The position numbers and the translations under genes are program-made. A stretch of DNA of 50,912 nucleotides, taken from Prevotella sp. (GTDB lineage Bacteria; Bacteroidota; Bacteroidia; Bacteroidales; Bacteroidaceae). The stretch lies in the NCBI GenBank assembly GCA_017965725.1, contig JAGCPK010000065.1, forward strand, positions 1 through 50,912, in the 5' to 3' direction. The notes beneath the pieces are model-generated. The model saw only the letters and a list, made by a program, of their open reading frames with translations. It searched no databases and was not told where the DNA came from. The stretch's first letter is position 1; every line of letters starts with the position of its first letter. Shown here piece after piece: positions 6,501 through 15,010 of the stretch.

Positions 6501-7535
6501 ATGGATATGAATGACTTTAAACAGATGGCGGGCAAGTTTCTGAAAGGCTGCGGTTGTTTGAGTCTGGGCTTTTTTGTGCTGTTGATTATTGTGGGTATCT
6601 TTGCTGACGATGATGATAAAACAGATGCCACAGAAGAAACAGCCCAGCAGACAGAACAGGTAGAAAAGAAAGACTCCGTCATTGTCAACGAGCCTTTGGA
6701 GGGTGATCCTTACAAGGAACTCGATGACCTGATTGGTCTCGGCAGCGTGAAGGAGGAAGTTCGCTCATTGTCGAACTTTGTGAAACTGCAGAAGCAGCGT
6801 GAGGTACAGGGACTGAAGACGGCCAAGGTATCTTATCACCTCGTGTTCTACGGCTCTCCTGGTACGGGTAAGACCACCGTGGCCCGTATCGTGGGACGTA
6901 TCTATAAGGATCTTGGTGTGCTGAAGAAAGGACATACCGTAGAGACCGACCGTGGCGGACTCGTGGCTAAGTTCATGGGGCAGACTGCCCTTAAGACAGA
7001 TACTGTCATACAGCAGGCCCTCGACGGTGTGCTTTTCATCGACGAGGCTTATTCGCTGGTGCCTGAGGACGGTAATGGCAGCGACTATGGTCAGGAAGCC
7101 ATCTCCACGCTGTTGAAACGTATGGAGGACTATCGTGACCGTCTGGTGGTGATTATTGCAGGTTATAAAAACGAAATGCAGCGTTTCATCGACTCCAACC
7201 CTGGTTTGCAGTCGCGCTTTAACCGTTATATAGACTTCCCCGACTATACGGGTAAGGAGTTGGCAGAGATTTTCAAGATGTATATGAAAAAGAACCAATA
7301 TACCCTTTCTCCAGATGCACAGACCTACCTCAAGGAGCGTTTCGATTATGCTGTGGCGCATAAGGACCGTAACTTCGGTAATGCCCGCTATGCCCGTAAC
7401 GTGTTTGAGAAGAGCATTCAGCAGCAGGCCAACCGTCTTTCAGGAAGGTCAAACCTCAGTAAGTCGGAGTTGACGGAGCTTACTGTTGAAGATCTCCAGG
7501 CAGGTTTTGCTGCAAGAAGCAAGATTAATAATTAG
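6501..7535 (+). CDS. Membrane-anchored AAA+ ATPase (CbbX/SpoVK-like)
   Basis: A 344-residue protein with one hydrophobic segment at about 18-35, an acidic linker to about 75, and a single AAA+ module. Walker A is GSPGTGKTT (118-126), Walker B VLFIDEA (from 177), and a sensor region with IIAGYK and an arginine-rich LQSRFNRYIDFPDY follow. The DLIGLGSVKEEVRSL start and the FGNARYARNVFEKSI end are typical of the CbbX/SpoVK branch, whose members remodel protein complexes. ATPase activity is well supported; the substrate is not known. Lys residues lie before the hydrophobic segment and DDDD after it, which by the positive-inside rule would place the ATPase outside the cytoplasm, where no ATP is expected; either the segment is not a true membrane span or the rule fails here. 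The next gene starts 5 bases after the stop. Confidence 0.88.
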   Translation: MDMNDFKQMAGKFLKGCGCLSLGFFVLLIIVGIFADDDDKTDATEETAQQTEQVEKKDSVIVNEPLEGDPYKELDDLIGLGSVKEEVRSLSNFVKLQKQREVQGLKTAKVSYHLVFYGSPGTGKTTVARIVGRIYKDLGVLKKGHTVETDRGGLVAKFMGQTALKTDTVIQQALDGVLFIDEAYSLVPEDGNGSDYGQEAISTLLKRMEDYRDRLVVIIAGYKNEMQRFIDSNPGLQSRFNRYIDFPDYTGKELAEIFKMYMKKNQYTLSPDAQTYLKERFDYAVAHKDRNFGNARYARNVFEKSIQQQANRLSGRSNLSKSELTELTVEDLQAGFAARSKINN

Positions 7536-7540
7536 TAATA

Positions 7541-9148
7541 ATGATTACTATGATGAATAAATGCGTGTTGAAGAGATTAGTGGTGACACTATTCGCTATT
7601 AATTGTTCACTATTCACTCTGAATGCCCAGACCATTCAGAACGGTTCGAAATGGTGGGACGGCTCTGTGCTTTATACTGCCAGCGTCGCTGGTGATAAAG
7701 TTACGATGAATGGTATTGGTGAGCATGAAGGCGGTTTCCGTTTCGAACTGACAAAGGTTGCAGGTAAGCAGGGTGAATACATCCTCGCAGGCACAGTTGA
7801 TCAGGCTTCCTCGCTACGTGCGAAGGTAGGTTGGCGCGTGCAGTATGTCCGTCAGGAAGGTATGTATTTCCTCGCAATCCGTAATCCCCAGGGAGATGCT
7901 GTATGGAAGATGACACTCACCCCCGACAATTTGGAGAACAGTCTTGGTCAGGAGCGCAGTGCAGAGCAGAAACCTGTCAGTGACATGCTGCAGAGTTGGC
8001 TGATGAACACCACCTATCTGGGCCGCTTCTCGAAGGATGAATTACGTCTGATGCGCAATGAGATCCTGGCGCGTCACGGATGGAAGTTCCAGTCGAAGGA
8101 CTTGCAGGACTATTTTCGTCGTCAAGTATGGTATCGTCCTGTGGCAGATAACAATAACATCAAACTGAGTGTCATTGAACAATTGAACATCCAGCTTATT
8201 AAGAGCGAAGAAGCTGTGCCTGATGAGGAGCGTGCTTATGCGGATTACTCTTCTGGTTCAACCTTTAATCAGGATCTGCGTGAGTTAGTCGATGGACCAG
8301 AGGAGGCAGACGGCGAACAGGTCTATCACGTCGCCACAGAGGCGCAGTTTATTGCCAGCCTCCGTCCGAATCGCACCATCATCATTAATGAAGATGTCCA
8401 CCTCAACCTATCGCGCATTCTGGAGAAGGAATCCGAATTCAGGAAACCTGGTCGCCTTTGGGCTGACTATGATGCATTGGGTATCAGTAAGGAACCTCTG
8501 GTGATTAGTGAGTATGCTACCGATGGTCACCAGTTGACGTTGAAGAACTTCAAGAACCTTACTATTCGTGGTTCCCGTAACTCCAGCATCGAGGTTGATC
8601 CTCGTTATGCTTTCTGTCTCCGTTTCGTTAACTGCGAGGATTGTACGGTGGAGAACCTGACGATTGGTCATACCGAAGGAGGCTTCTGCGATGGTGGTGT
8701 CATTGGTGTGGATGGAGGAAAGCAGATTCTGGTGAACAAATGTGACCTCTATGGTTGTGGCACCTATGGACTGGTTCTGCGTGAGACCACCGACTTTGGC
8801 ATGATTAAATCGAATATCCATGATTGTACATATGGCATCATGGATCTCCGTGATTGTGTGGCAGTGAAGTTTACTACCTGCGACTTTTTCAACAACCGTG
8901 AATATACGCTCATTCAGGGATGGGGCGTCCAGGGCCTGTCATTCAATGATTGTCGTTTCTTCGCCAACTGGGGCGATGCGCCGCTCTTTCAGCTCGATAA
9001 TGAATTTTACCTCTCTGGTTGCAAGGTATATCATCCTACAGAGAATCTTGGAACGATAGATCAGGCTGACCAGTCTGGCAAGAAGAACTTCTTCTCCCCC
9101 AATCCCCTTGACAATGACATCATGTCGCGTAACCTCGGGCCTGAGTAA
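7541..9148 (+). CDS. Secreted YARHG-domain protein with right-handed beta-helix
   Basis: A 535-residue exported protein (leader ends LNAQ near residue 30). Its mature start, TIQNGSKWWDG, is shared with the next two YARHG genes. Residues 30-150 form a beta-rich N-terminal module. At about 160-220 is a YARHG domain (RFSKDELRLMRNEILARHGW, then a WY-containing helix and IKSEEA), a short extracellular domain of unknown role named for its Ala-Arg-His-Gly core. From about 260 a right-handed parallel beta-helix of the pectin-lyase type follows, with repeated turns such as CTVENLTIGHTEGGFCDGG and DCTYGIMDLRDC. The Cys/Asp ladder recalls carbohydrate-acting or structural beta-helices; I see no clear polysaccharide lyase active site. 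It lies 5 bases after the AAA+ gene. The leader contains four degenerate 7-bp repeats. Confidence 0.82.
   Translation: MITMMNKCVLKRLVVTLFAINCSLFTLNAQTIQNGSKWWDGSVLYTASVAGDKVTMNGIGEHEGGFRFELTKVAGKQGEYILAGTVDQASSLRAKVGWRVQYVRQEGMYFLAIRNPQGDAVWKMTLTPDNLENSLGQERSAEQKPVSDMLQSWLMNTTYLGRFSKDELRLMRNEILARHGWKFQSKDLQDYFRRQVWYRPVADNNNIKLSVIEQLNIQLIKSEEAVPDEERAYADYSSGSTFNQDLRELVDGPEEADGEQVYHVATEAQFIASLRPNRTIIINEDVHLNLSRILEKESEFRKPGRLWADYDALGISKEPLVISEYATDGHQLTLKNFKNLTIRGSRNSSIEVDPRYAFCLRFVNCEDCTVENLTIGHTEGGFCDGGVIGVDGGKQILVNKCDLYGCGTYGLVLRETTDFGMIKSNIHDCTYGIMDLRDCVAVKFTTCDFFNNREYTLIQGWGVQGLSFNDCRFFANWGDAPLFQLDNEFYLSGCKVYHPTENLGTIDQADQSGKKNFFSPNPLDNDIMSRNLGPE
7592..7619 (+). repeat. Four 7-bp repeats inside a signal-peptide region
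   Basis: TTCGCTA, TTAATTG, TTCACTA, TTCACTC in succession. They encode part of the hydrophobic leader (INCSLFTL). A related set lies at 10887-10914 and a different heptamer set at 16346-16373. Confidence 0.5.
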
Positions 9149-9243
9149 GAAGACTATAAACAACGTGGTTAACGGTAGTTCCCCATGGGGAAGATTCAGA
9201 AATAACTAAAATGGAACGGTTCTCATTTTGTATATCCATAAAA

Positions 9244-10809
9244 ATGAAAATTAAGAGTATTATGAGTATTGGTCTGATGTTGCTGACCATTTGCAGCACG
9301 CAGGCCCAGACGATTCAGAACGGTTCGAAGTGGTGGGACGGCGTGCGTCTCTATACGGCAACCGTTGATGCGAAGGGTGACGTCAGAATGGACGGTGAGA
9401 GTGAGGATATGGGAGGCGACTCTTTCCGTCTCCTAAAGGTGGCAGGCAAGGTGGGGCAATATACCCTTGCTTCTACTAATAAGTACAACTGGATATTTAT
9501 CAGAGGGCAGGTAGGGTGGACCGTTGAGTATGTCCGTCAGGAAGGTATGAACTTCCTGGCAGTGCGCAAACCCAATGGCGACTGTTGCTACACGCTGACA
9601 CTGACCCCCGACAACCTCAAGAATTGTGTGGCGCAACAGAAGATTGCTGAGGAGCGCGAGGTAAGTTGGATGTTGCAGAATTATCTGCTGGACACCCGTT
9701 ACTTAGGGCGTTTCTCGAAGCCCCAGTTGCGTCTGCTGCGCAATGAGATCCTGGCGCGTCACGGGTGGAAGTTTCAGTCGAAGGACTTGCAAGAGTATTT
9801 CAGTCAGCAGCCTTGGTACAAGCCTGCAAAAGACAATAATAGCATCAAACTGAGCATCATTGAGTTGACAAACATCCAACTCATCAAGAGTGATGAGGCA
9901 GAGGAAGACGGCAACCGCGTGCGCTACGAGAATACTGAGACGGCGCCTGATATGCTTGAGCCTGTCGATGATATCATCACCGTCACCACTGAGGAGCAGT
10001 TTATCAATGCCCTGGGCAATAACCGTACCATCGAGTTGGATGAAGATGTCCACCTGAATCTTTCGCGCATTCTGGAGCGTGAGGACTGGTTCTCGGGTGT
10101 TCCGGGACGTGCCTGGGTGACCATCGCTGAGCGCGACATTGATGGTGCGCCTGTTGTCATTAGCGATTTCACTAACGATGGTCGGGAGTTGGTATTGAGG
10201 AATTTCCATGGTCTCGTTATCCGCGGCAAGCACAATGCTAGCATCGAGGTCAACCCCCGCTATTCCTTCTGTCTGAGTTTTATGGACTGTGAGGGCTGTA
10301 TCGTGGAAAACCTCACCATTGGCCATACCGAGGGTGGCTATTGCGACGGTGGTGTCATTGGCGTGACAGGTGGAAGTCGTAACAATATCTTCAATTGCGA
10401 CCTCTATGGCTGCGGCACCTATGGTGTTGTGGCACGTGATACAAGGGAATTATCACTGTATCAGACCTCTGTCCACGATTGTACCTATGGCATCATGGAA
10501 CTATATAGTTCGGAGGCGGTGAAGTTTACTCAGTGTGACTTCTTCAACAACCGTGAGTACGAACTCATTACCATACGTGGCTGTGAGAGAGTGGAGTTCA
10601 ATGATTGTCGCTTCTTTGCCAACTGGTCCAGTGCTCCCTTGTTTGAGGCTGACGATGAGTTCACGTTGATTGGTTGTAAGGTCTATCATCCGAACCTTGG
10701 GTCACAGTCGCAGATTGTGGCTCCTAAGCATGATAATCTGTTTAGCGATGATGCCACCTTTATTCCAGAGCCTCGTAAGGAACCGATAGGACCAGACGTG
10801 GTTAATTAA
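9244..10809 (+). CDS. Secreted YARHG-domain beta-helix protein, paralog 2
   Basis: A 521-residue paralog of the preceding protein with the same order: leader ending CSTQAQ, mature start TIQNGSKWWDG, YARHG domain at about 154-215 (RFSKPQLRLLRNEILARHGW), and beta-helix from about 265 (VENLTIGHTEGGYCDGGVIG, DCTYGIMELYSSEAV). ATG 9244 is chosen because it gives a compact leader, MKIKSIMSIGLM; an ATG at 9211 would add 11 residues before it. Several DNA stretches are almost the same as in the first paralog, notably around RNEILARHGWKFQSKDLQ, which points to fairly recent duplication or gene conversion. The 95-base gap before it has a 14-base perfect palindrome (9179-9192) but no promoter box. No enzymatic residues can be assigned. 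Probably works on the cell surface or in the periplasm with the other two family members. Confidence 0.8.
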   Translation: MKIKSIMSIGLMLLTICSTQAQTIQNGSKWWDGVRLYTATVDAKGDVRMDGESEDMGGDSFRLLKVAGKVGQYTLASTNKYNWIFIRGQVGWTVEYVRQEGMNFLAVRKPNGDCCYTLTLTPDNLKNCVAQQKIAEEREVSWMLQNYLLDTRYLGRFSKPQLRLLRNEILARHGWKFQSKDLQEYFSQQPWYKPAKDNNSIKLSIIELTNIQLIKSDEAEEDGNRVRYENTETAPDMLEPVDDIITVTTEEQFINALGNNRTIELDEDVHLNLSRILEREDWFSGVPGRAWVTIAERDIDGAPVVISDFTNDGRELVLRNFHGLVIRGKHNASIEVNPRYSFCLSFMDCEGCIVENLTIGHTEGGYCDGGVIGVTGGSRNNIFNCDLYGCGTYGVVARDTRELSLYQTSVHDCTYGIMELYSSEAVKFTQCDFFNNREYELITIRGCERVEFNDCRFFANWSSAPLFEADDEFTLIGCKVYHPNLGSQSQIVAPKHDNLFSDDATFIPEPRKEPIGPDVVN

Positions 10810-10835
10810 TAATTAGTAAATAGAAACTAACAATT

Positions 10836-11822
10836 ATGATTACTAGGATGAATAAGGAAGTAGTGATGAAGGTGGTAGTGACACTGTTCACTATTTACTG
10901 TTCACTGTTCACTCTGAGTGCTCAGGGTATTAGGAATGGTTCCAAATGGAACAGTGGTAGCCTCGACTATATAGCGAAGGTGAATGCCAACAAGTCTATC
11001 ACTTTCGTAGCCACAGCCGAGGGAGAGGAACTGGCGTTCCGTCTCACGCCCACAAGCAAGTCGGATACCTATGTGTTGAGTGACGAACCCGGACCCGATG
11101 CCGACAATCCCTACGCCAGCATACCCCGTGTGAAGTATGTTGAGAAACAGGGTTGGAAACTGCTCTGTTTCTACGACAAGAAAGACCGTCTGCAATATAT
11201 CTTAGACGGGACACAGATGGCCGATGGTGAGAAGGTGGCTGAGGGCAAGTGGATTCAGCAGATCATGGGTAAATATATTGATCAGTATGGCGACACGTTG
11301 GAGATCGGTCATGGGATCATCTACGAACACGGTGTGGCTCGTGCCGAATACCAGAATATCTTGTTTAATGGCATTGTGACGGGTGTGATGAAGATCAGCG
11401 GACTCACTGACCTCGAAGGGACGTGGGAGGTTGTGCCGACACTTGACGGCCTGACCTTCTACAATGTAGAGATAGACGAGTACGGTCTCTTTTCGCGTAA
11501 GGGCGAGAAGAAGCAGTTGATGTGGGTGAACACCGCCCCTCGTTTCGGCTACGCCAGTGTGGTGCTGCTCAATGACCGCCAGTTCAGTAAGTTTAAGAAA
11601 TCCACCCTCCGTATCATGCGCAATGCCATCTTGGCCAAGCACGGTTATATGATGTCATCGCCCGACCTGGTGGAGTATTTCGGCGGTCAGCCCTGGTTCT
11701 CGCCCCGTCCGTCGAACGATGAGGTCTTCGATGAACTCAGCCTTGTCGAGACGTTGAATATCGAACTCATTAAGTCGGAGGAAGCCAAGGCGGACAAGGA
11801 CCGCTATGTATTGGAAAAGTAA
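10836..11822 (+). CDS. Secreted YARHG-domain protein without beta-helix
   Basis: A 328-residue exported protein whose leader (ending SLFTLSAQ) and mature start GIRNGSKW match the two beta-helix paralogs, but whose YARHG domain stands at the C-terminus (about 247-322: FSKFKKSTLRIMRNAILAKH, then IELIKSEEAK) and which has no beta-helix. Residues 30-240 are beta-rich and diverged. The region before and at its start codon closely repeats that of the first YARHG gene (TTAATAATTAGTAA upstream; ATGATTACTA at the start), so the 5' end was probably copied with the leader. It lies 26 bases after the second paralog and 22 before the next lipoprotein. Function unknown. Confidence 0.78.
   Translation: MITRMNKEVVMKVVVTLFTIYCSLFTLSAQGIRNGSKWNSGSLDYIAKVNANKSITFVATAEGEELAFRLTPTSKSDTYVLSDEPGPDADNPYASIPRVKYVEKQGWKLLCFYDKKDRLQYILDGTQMADGEKVAEGKWIQQIMGKYIDQYGDTLEIGHGIIYEHGVARAEYQNILFNGIVTGVMKISGLTDLEGTWEVVPTLDGLTFYNVEIDEYGLFSRKGEKKQLMWVNTAPRFGYASVVLLNDRQFSKFKKSTLRIMRNAILAKHGYMMSSPDLVEYFGGQPWFSPRPSNDEVFDELSLVETLNIELIKSEEAKADKDRYVLEK
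10887..10914 (+). repeat. Four 7-bp repeats inside a signal-peptide region
   Basis: TTCACTA, TTTACTG, TTCACTG, TTCACTC in succession; counterpart of 7592-7619. Confidence 0.55.
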
Positions 11823-11844
11823 AAAGGTAAAATAGAGTAACAAT

Positions 11845-13359
11845 ATGAAGAAACTAATTTTTGTGGCCGTTTGCGCGACGGCAGTGATGATCAGTTGTAC
11901 GAACAAGGGCCAGACGGCTCCTGCTGACAGTAATGATTCGACGAGTACCACCGTCCTTGATAGTATCATCGAAGAGAACGACACCACGCCGCTGCCGATG
12001 TTCCTTTTCAGCAATGGTGGGAAGTACTTGCAAATGCTCTACTGGGCCCATGTCGAGGAACCGAAGAAGTCGAAGGACAATGAGGACTACTACGACGTTT
12101 GGCGGAAATCCTGGGAACTGCAGGAGATGTTCCGTCGCAATGCCGCCCAATATACCAATCTGCTCGATGGCGACAAGATCATCAAGATCAAGTATATTGA
12201 TGAGGTACTGAAAGATCCCGACGGCAATACTCCCAGCATCGGTGAGATACATGGTCGTGAACAAATTCCATCCCTCTGTGCCCGCTTTGAGAACGTCAAC
12301 GCCAAGGAGAAGCGCAATGACAAGTTCTTCGTCGACGGCTGGGGCCTGGTAATCGTTACTGATAGTTACCTGAAATCCCGCAAGCAACTTGCCATCAAGG
12401 AATTGGATGGAAATGGTGCCTATCCCAAACTCCCTGCCGATATTGTCAAGGCACTGGAAAAAGAGTACGGCATGAAAGCCTCGAACTCTTCAAAACTCCA
12501 GATGATCGGTGGTCGTTATATCCACGGTACGGTGGAGTTCCAGGGCGAATACAAGAAGGCTCCCAAGGACAAGTATGACGCCGACCGCAAGTACGCCCTC
12601 GCTTTGGAGGTGCTGATTGACGGCGATAAGGTGTATAAGTATGAGCAGTTGGGTTATTATGACGAGGAATATGGTTGCACGTGGAATGCAGATGCCGATG
12701 GCTATATCTCCAACGATATCGTGGCTGCTTTCGAGGGCCCGAAGGGTCTTGAACTCTGTTTTACCCATGGTGCGCCAGAGAGTTTCTGTACAGGTCTGAT
12801 TTACCTGAGAGACGGCAAACTCATCGAACACCAATACGAGATGTACCACGCTATGGTTGATGAGGAGATTCCTGTGTGGAAGAAGGACTTTGCTCAGATG
12901 CAGAAACTCTATCTTGCTGATGATCCGCATGATCATAAGTATGTCGAACTTACCAAATGGGCCCACTGCTATATCGACTATGATAACGAGTGGATCTGGT
13001 TGCGCGACAAGGATGACAAGAATGGTGCTTTCTTCATTCGCAAAGACGGCAAGTTCACCCTCATCGACATAGAGAACGCCCATCAGAGTCCTTCCTCGTG
13101 TCAGAAGGATGGTATCAGTTACCTCAAGTTCGAAGGTTCTGCCGGAGGTCCTTCATATCAGCGTATCATCTATGCCTTCCAGAATGGAAAGAAACTCTGG
13201 AAACTTTTTGTCCTTGAAATTTATGGTGAGGTGGATGAGTGTTCGCTCAATGGTAAGGATATCTCCAAGGAGGAGGCTAAGGCTTACCTCGACCAGGTGC
13301 CGGAAGGTCGTGAAATCAATGCTTGGTTCAAGAATATCAACGGAGAGGAAACGGAATAA
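11845..13359 (+). CDS. Large lipoprotein of unknown function
   Basis: A 504-residue lipoprotein (Cys18 in VMISCTNKG) with a Ser/Thr/Asp-rich linker (19-50) and a long mixed alpha/beta body. Two similar-looking stretches, MLYWAHVEEPKKSKDNEDYYDVW cut at the usual length (about 63-85) and VELTKWAHCYIDYDNEWIWL (about 368-387), suggest an internal repeat of a WAH-containing module; that is a visual judgement. No enzyme motif is evident. It is the last gene of the AAA+/YARHG group, 22 bases after the third YARHG gene, and no terminator is seen after it. I do not recognise the family. Confidence 0.72.
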   Translation: MKKLIFVAVCATAVMISCTNKGQTAPADSNDSTSTTVLDSIIEENDTTPLPMFLFSNGGKYLQMLYWAHVEEPKKSKDNEDYYDVWRKSWELQEMFRRNAAQYTNLLDGDKIIKIKYIDEVLKDPDGNTPSIGEIHGREQIPSLCARFENVNAKEKRNDKFFVDGWGLVIVTDSYLKSRKQLAIKELDGNGAYPKLPADIVKALEKEYGMKASNSSKLQMIGGRYIHGTVEFQGEYKKAPKDKYDADRKYALALEVLIDGDKVYKYEQLGYYDEEYGCTWNADADGYISNDIVAAFEGPKGLELCFTHGAPESFCTGLIYLRDGKLIEHQYEMYHAMVDEEIPVWKKDFAQMQKLYLADDPHDHKYVELTKWAHCYIDYDNEWIWLRDKDDKNGAFFIRKDGKFTLIDIENAHQSPSSCQKDGISYLKFEGSAGGPSYQRIIYAFQNGKKLWKLFVLEIYGEVDECSLNGKDISKEEAKAYLDQVPEGREINAWFKNINGEETE

Positions 13360-13389
13360 TTAAAAAATCCGAAAAAAGTGCCGATATTC

Positions 13390-13420
13390 TTTGATGGTTC
13401 ATGTTTTTTTTGTAATTTTG
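13390..13420 (+). promoter_or_regulatory. Promoter of the 13449 lipoprotein gene
   Basis: TTTG at 13390-13393, 19 bases, then TAATTTTG at 13413-13420; the start codon follows 28 bases later. Confidence 0.7.
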
Positions 13421-13448
13421 TGCCCGAAATTCAAAAGACCATTAAAAA

Positions 13449-14066
13449 TTGAACCATTTTAAGGATAAAAAGATTGTGTTATCACTATGTCTAGTGATGA
13501 TATTTCTGATGATAGGTTGTCACAACGACAAACAGGTAAGTGTTGAGAATAACCCCGATGAGAGTCTTGTTGTTGACACTGTAGTGTCGGCAGATACTCT
13601 CTATTCCGAGGTGCGCCTAATGGTCGAGCGGGAGGCCGTCTTGGCTCGTGTCAAGGACATCTATAGCATGATAAAATCTGACTTTACGGCTCATGGCGGC
13701 GCGTATGACAGCGAGTTGTATGATAGGAGCTTTTGTTCAAAGTCTTGGAACAAGTTATTGATGAACGTCCGTTCCAAGGAGGCGAGAACGAACGACTTGT
13801 TTTCTGAGATTAACTATTGGTCTATGACGCGTGAGTCGGGAGTAATTGTTTCTTTCGATGAATTTGTGGTTACTAACATGTATTACGGCTCGGAGATGAC
13901 GGCCTCTGTCAATTTCACGGTATATGAATCAGATAAATATACGCCGGCGCGCATTGATCTCGTTTATGAGGATGGCCGTTGGGTGATAGACAACTTCTAT
14001 AACCTGAGGTATATGATTGACGTGAAGAACAGCATGTGGGATTTCCTGGAAGAAGAAAAGGTATAG
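13449..14066 (+). CDS. Lipoprotein of unknown function, TTG start
   Basis: A 205-residue lipoprotein with Cys24 as lipidation site (FLMIGCHND). The in-frame stop TAA at 13443-13445 leaves TTG 13449 as the first usable start; it gives a proper leader (MNHFKDKK, then a hydrophobic run). The first in-frame ATG (13497) would leave only a few leader residues, so TTG is preferred. The mature part has an Asp/Ser-rich linker and a domain of about 140 residues (VLARVKDIYSMIKSDF near its start; RIDLVYEDGRWVIDNFYNLRYMID near its end) with the shape of an NTF2-like or DUF3828-type fold: a helix, then strands ending in W-V-I-D-N-F. That fold is inferred. It has its own promoter and ends at a hairpin shared with the convergent gene. 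Confidence 0.75.
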   Translation: MNHFKDKKIVLSLCLVMIFLMIGCHNDKQVSVENNPDESLVVDTVVSADTLYSEVRLMVEREAVLARVKDIYSMIKSDFTAHGGAYDSELYDRSFCSKSWNKLLMNVRSKEARTNDLFSEINYWSMTRESGVIVSFDEFVVTNMYYGSEMTASVNFTVYESDKYTPARIDLVYEDGRWVIDNFYNLRYMIDVKNSMWDFLEEEKV

Positions 14067-14097
14067 ATCTTGGCTGTCTTTTTCTAAATATACATAG

Positions 14098-14120
14098 AAA
14101 GGCTCTCATTGAGAGCCTTT
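14098..14120. terminator. Bidirectional terminator between convergent genes
   Basis: A perfect 10-bp stem (14098-14107 with 14111-14120) with a 3-base loop; A-rich on one side and T-rich on the other, so it can serve both the 13449 gene and the minus-strand gene ending at 14150. Confidence 0.8.
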
Positions 14121-14149
14121 CTGTTATTAAAGGGTATATTGGATTAATT

Positions 14150-15010
14150 CTACTGGATTAACTCTTTTGCCTCAGGGGTGAGGAAAGGGAGAATATCCGC
14201 AAAGGGGACCTCGAAGGTAATGATGCCTGAAGAGTAGGGGGCTATCTCGTATTGGGTGTAGAGGAAGACAACACCAGTATCGGTGAGATAGGGGGAATTA
14301 CCAGGAAGGGGAAGATTGTTGAGGGCTTCTACTTCTTCCGCAAAGAGGAACTCCAGCACTTCTTCGTCTGTCATCGTCTTGTCAGGGCCACCTGCAAAGA
14401 AATGTTTTACCCCTTCTTTGATGAGTTTGGCAAGTTTAGGCGAATCGGTGTCCTTAACCAGTTTTATCTGCTTGCCATCGCTCTTGCGGAAGGTAAAACC
14501 AACATCGGTGGTATAACCATGCGCGCCACCGCCATAGTCGAAGGTGCGATAGAAATAGGTGACATAACGACTGGTCTGGGTCAGCAGAGTGATGTCGTGC
14601 TCCTTTGAGAAGGCACCAAGACGTTCGTCAGGTTCCATATCATCGTAAACACCGTGCCAATCAATAGACAGCGACTCGAACAACGACTGGCCATAGTCTT
14701 GGATAGCCTTGGGACTGTCGATGTCGTCGTTTCCAAGAAGATAACAAATATGTTTCCGCAGACTATCCACGATGACTTTTTCGCCCTTCGTTGGCCATTG
14801 GACGAGGAGTGACACTTCGGCCGTAGAGTCGTTCTTCTCAAATTTGACGGTTTCTACCTCTATGTATGAACTGTCAGTGTCAGCCGCAGAAAGAACCGCT
14901 GCGCTGTCGATGCTGAGAGAATCAGCATCCGCAGCACGCCCCATAGAAGCACGATGGCTGCATGCGGTAAACGCTGCAGCCATCATGATGATTATAGATA
15001 GTCTTTTCAT
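14150..15010 (-). CDS. Lipoprotein with DUF3298-like (RsiV-type) domain
   Basis: A 286-residue lipoprotein (Cys17 in AAFTACSHR) with a linker rich in Ala, Asp and Ser. Its C-terminal half has the pattern of the DUF3298/RsiV extracellular domain: YRTFDYGGGAHGYTTDVGF with a G-x-A-H-G core, then FRKSDGKQIKL, and at the end YTQYEIAPYSSGIITFEVPF. In RsiV this domain binds lysozyme, but most lipoprotein members have no known ligand, so binding to a host or wall enzyme is only a possibility. The start codon follows the pgk stop directly (TAA then ATG), so it is surely on the same transcript as pgk. Confidence 0.85.
   Translation of the reverse strand: MKRLSIIIMMAAAFTACSHRASMGRAADADSLSIDSAAVLSAADTDSSYIEVETVKFEKNDSTAEVSLLVQWPTKGEKVIVDSLRKHICYLLGNDDIDSPKAIQDYGQSLFESLSIDWHGVYDDMEPDERLGAFSKEHDITLLTQTSRYVTYFYRTFDYGGGAHGYTTDVGFTFRKSDGKQIKLVKDTDSPKLAKLIKEGVKHFFAGGPDKTMTDEEVLEFLFAEEVEALNNLPLPGNSPYLTDTGVVFLYTQYEIAPYSSGIITFEVPFADILPFLTPEAKELIQ

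Noticed and set aside
9179..9192. Perfect 14-base palindrome TTCCCCATGGGGAA between YARHG genes as a terminator or operator
   Set aside because: It has no T run and no promoter nearby; a single short palindrome is weak evidence.
9703..10326. 207-codon open frame antisense to the second YARHG gene
   Set aside because: The plus-strand reading is a paralog of its neighbour and is clearly the coding one.
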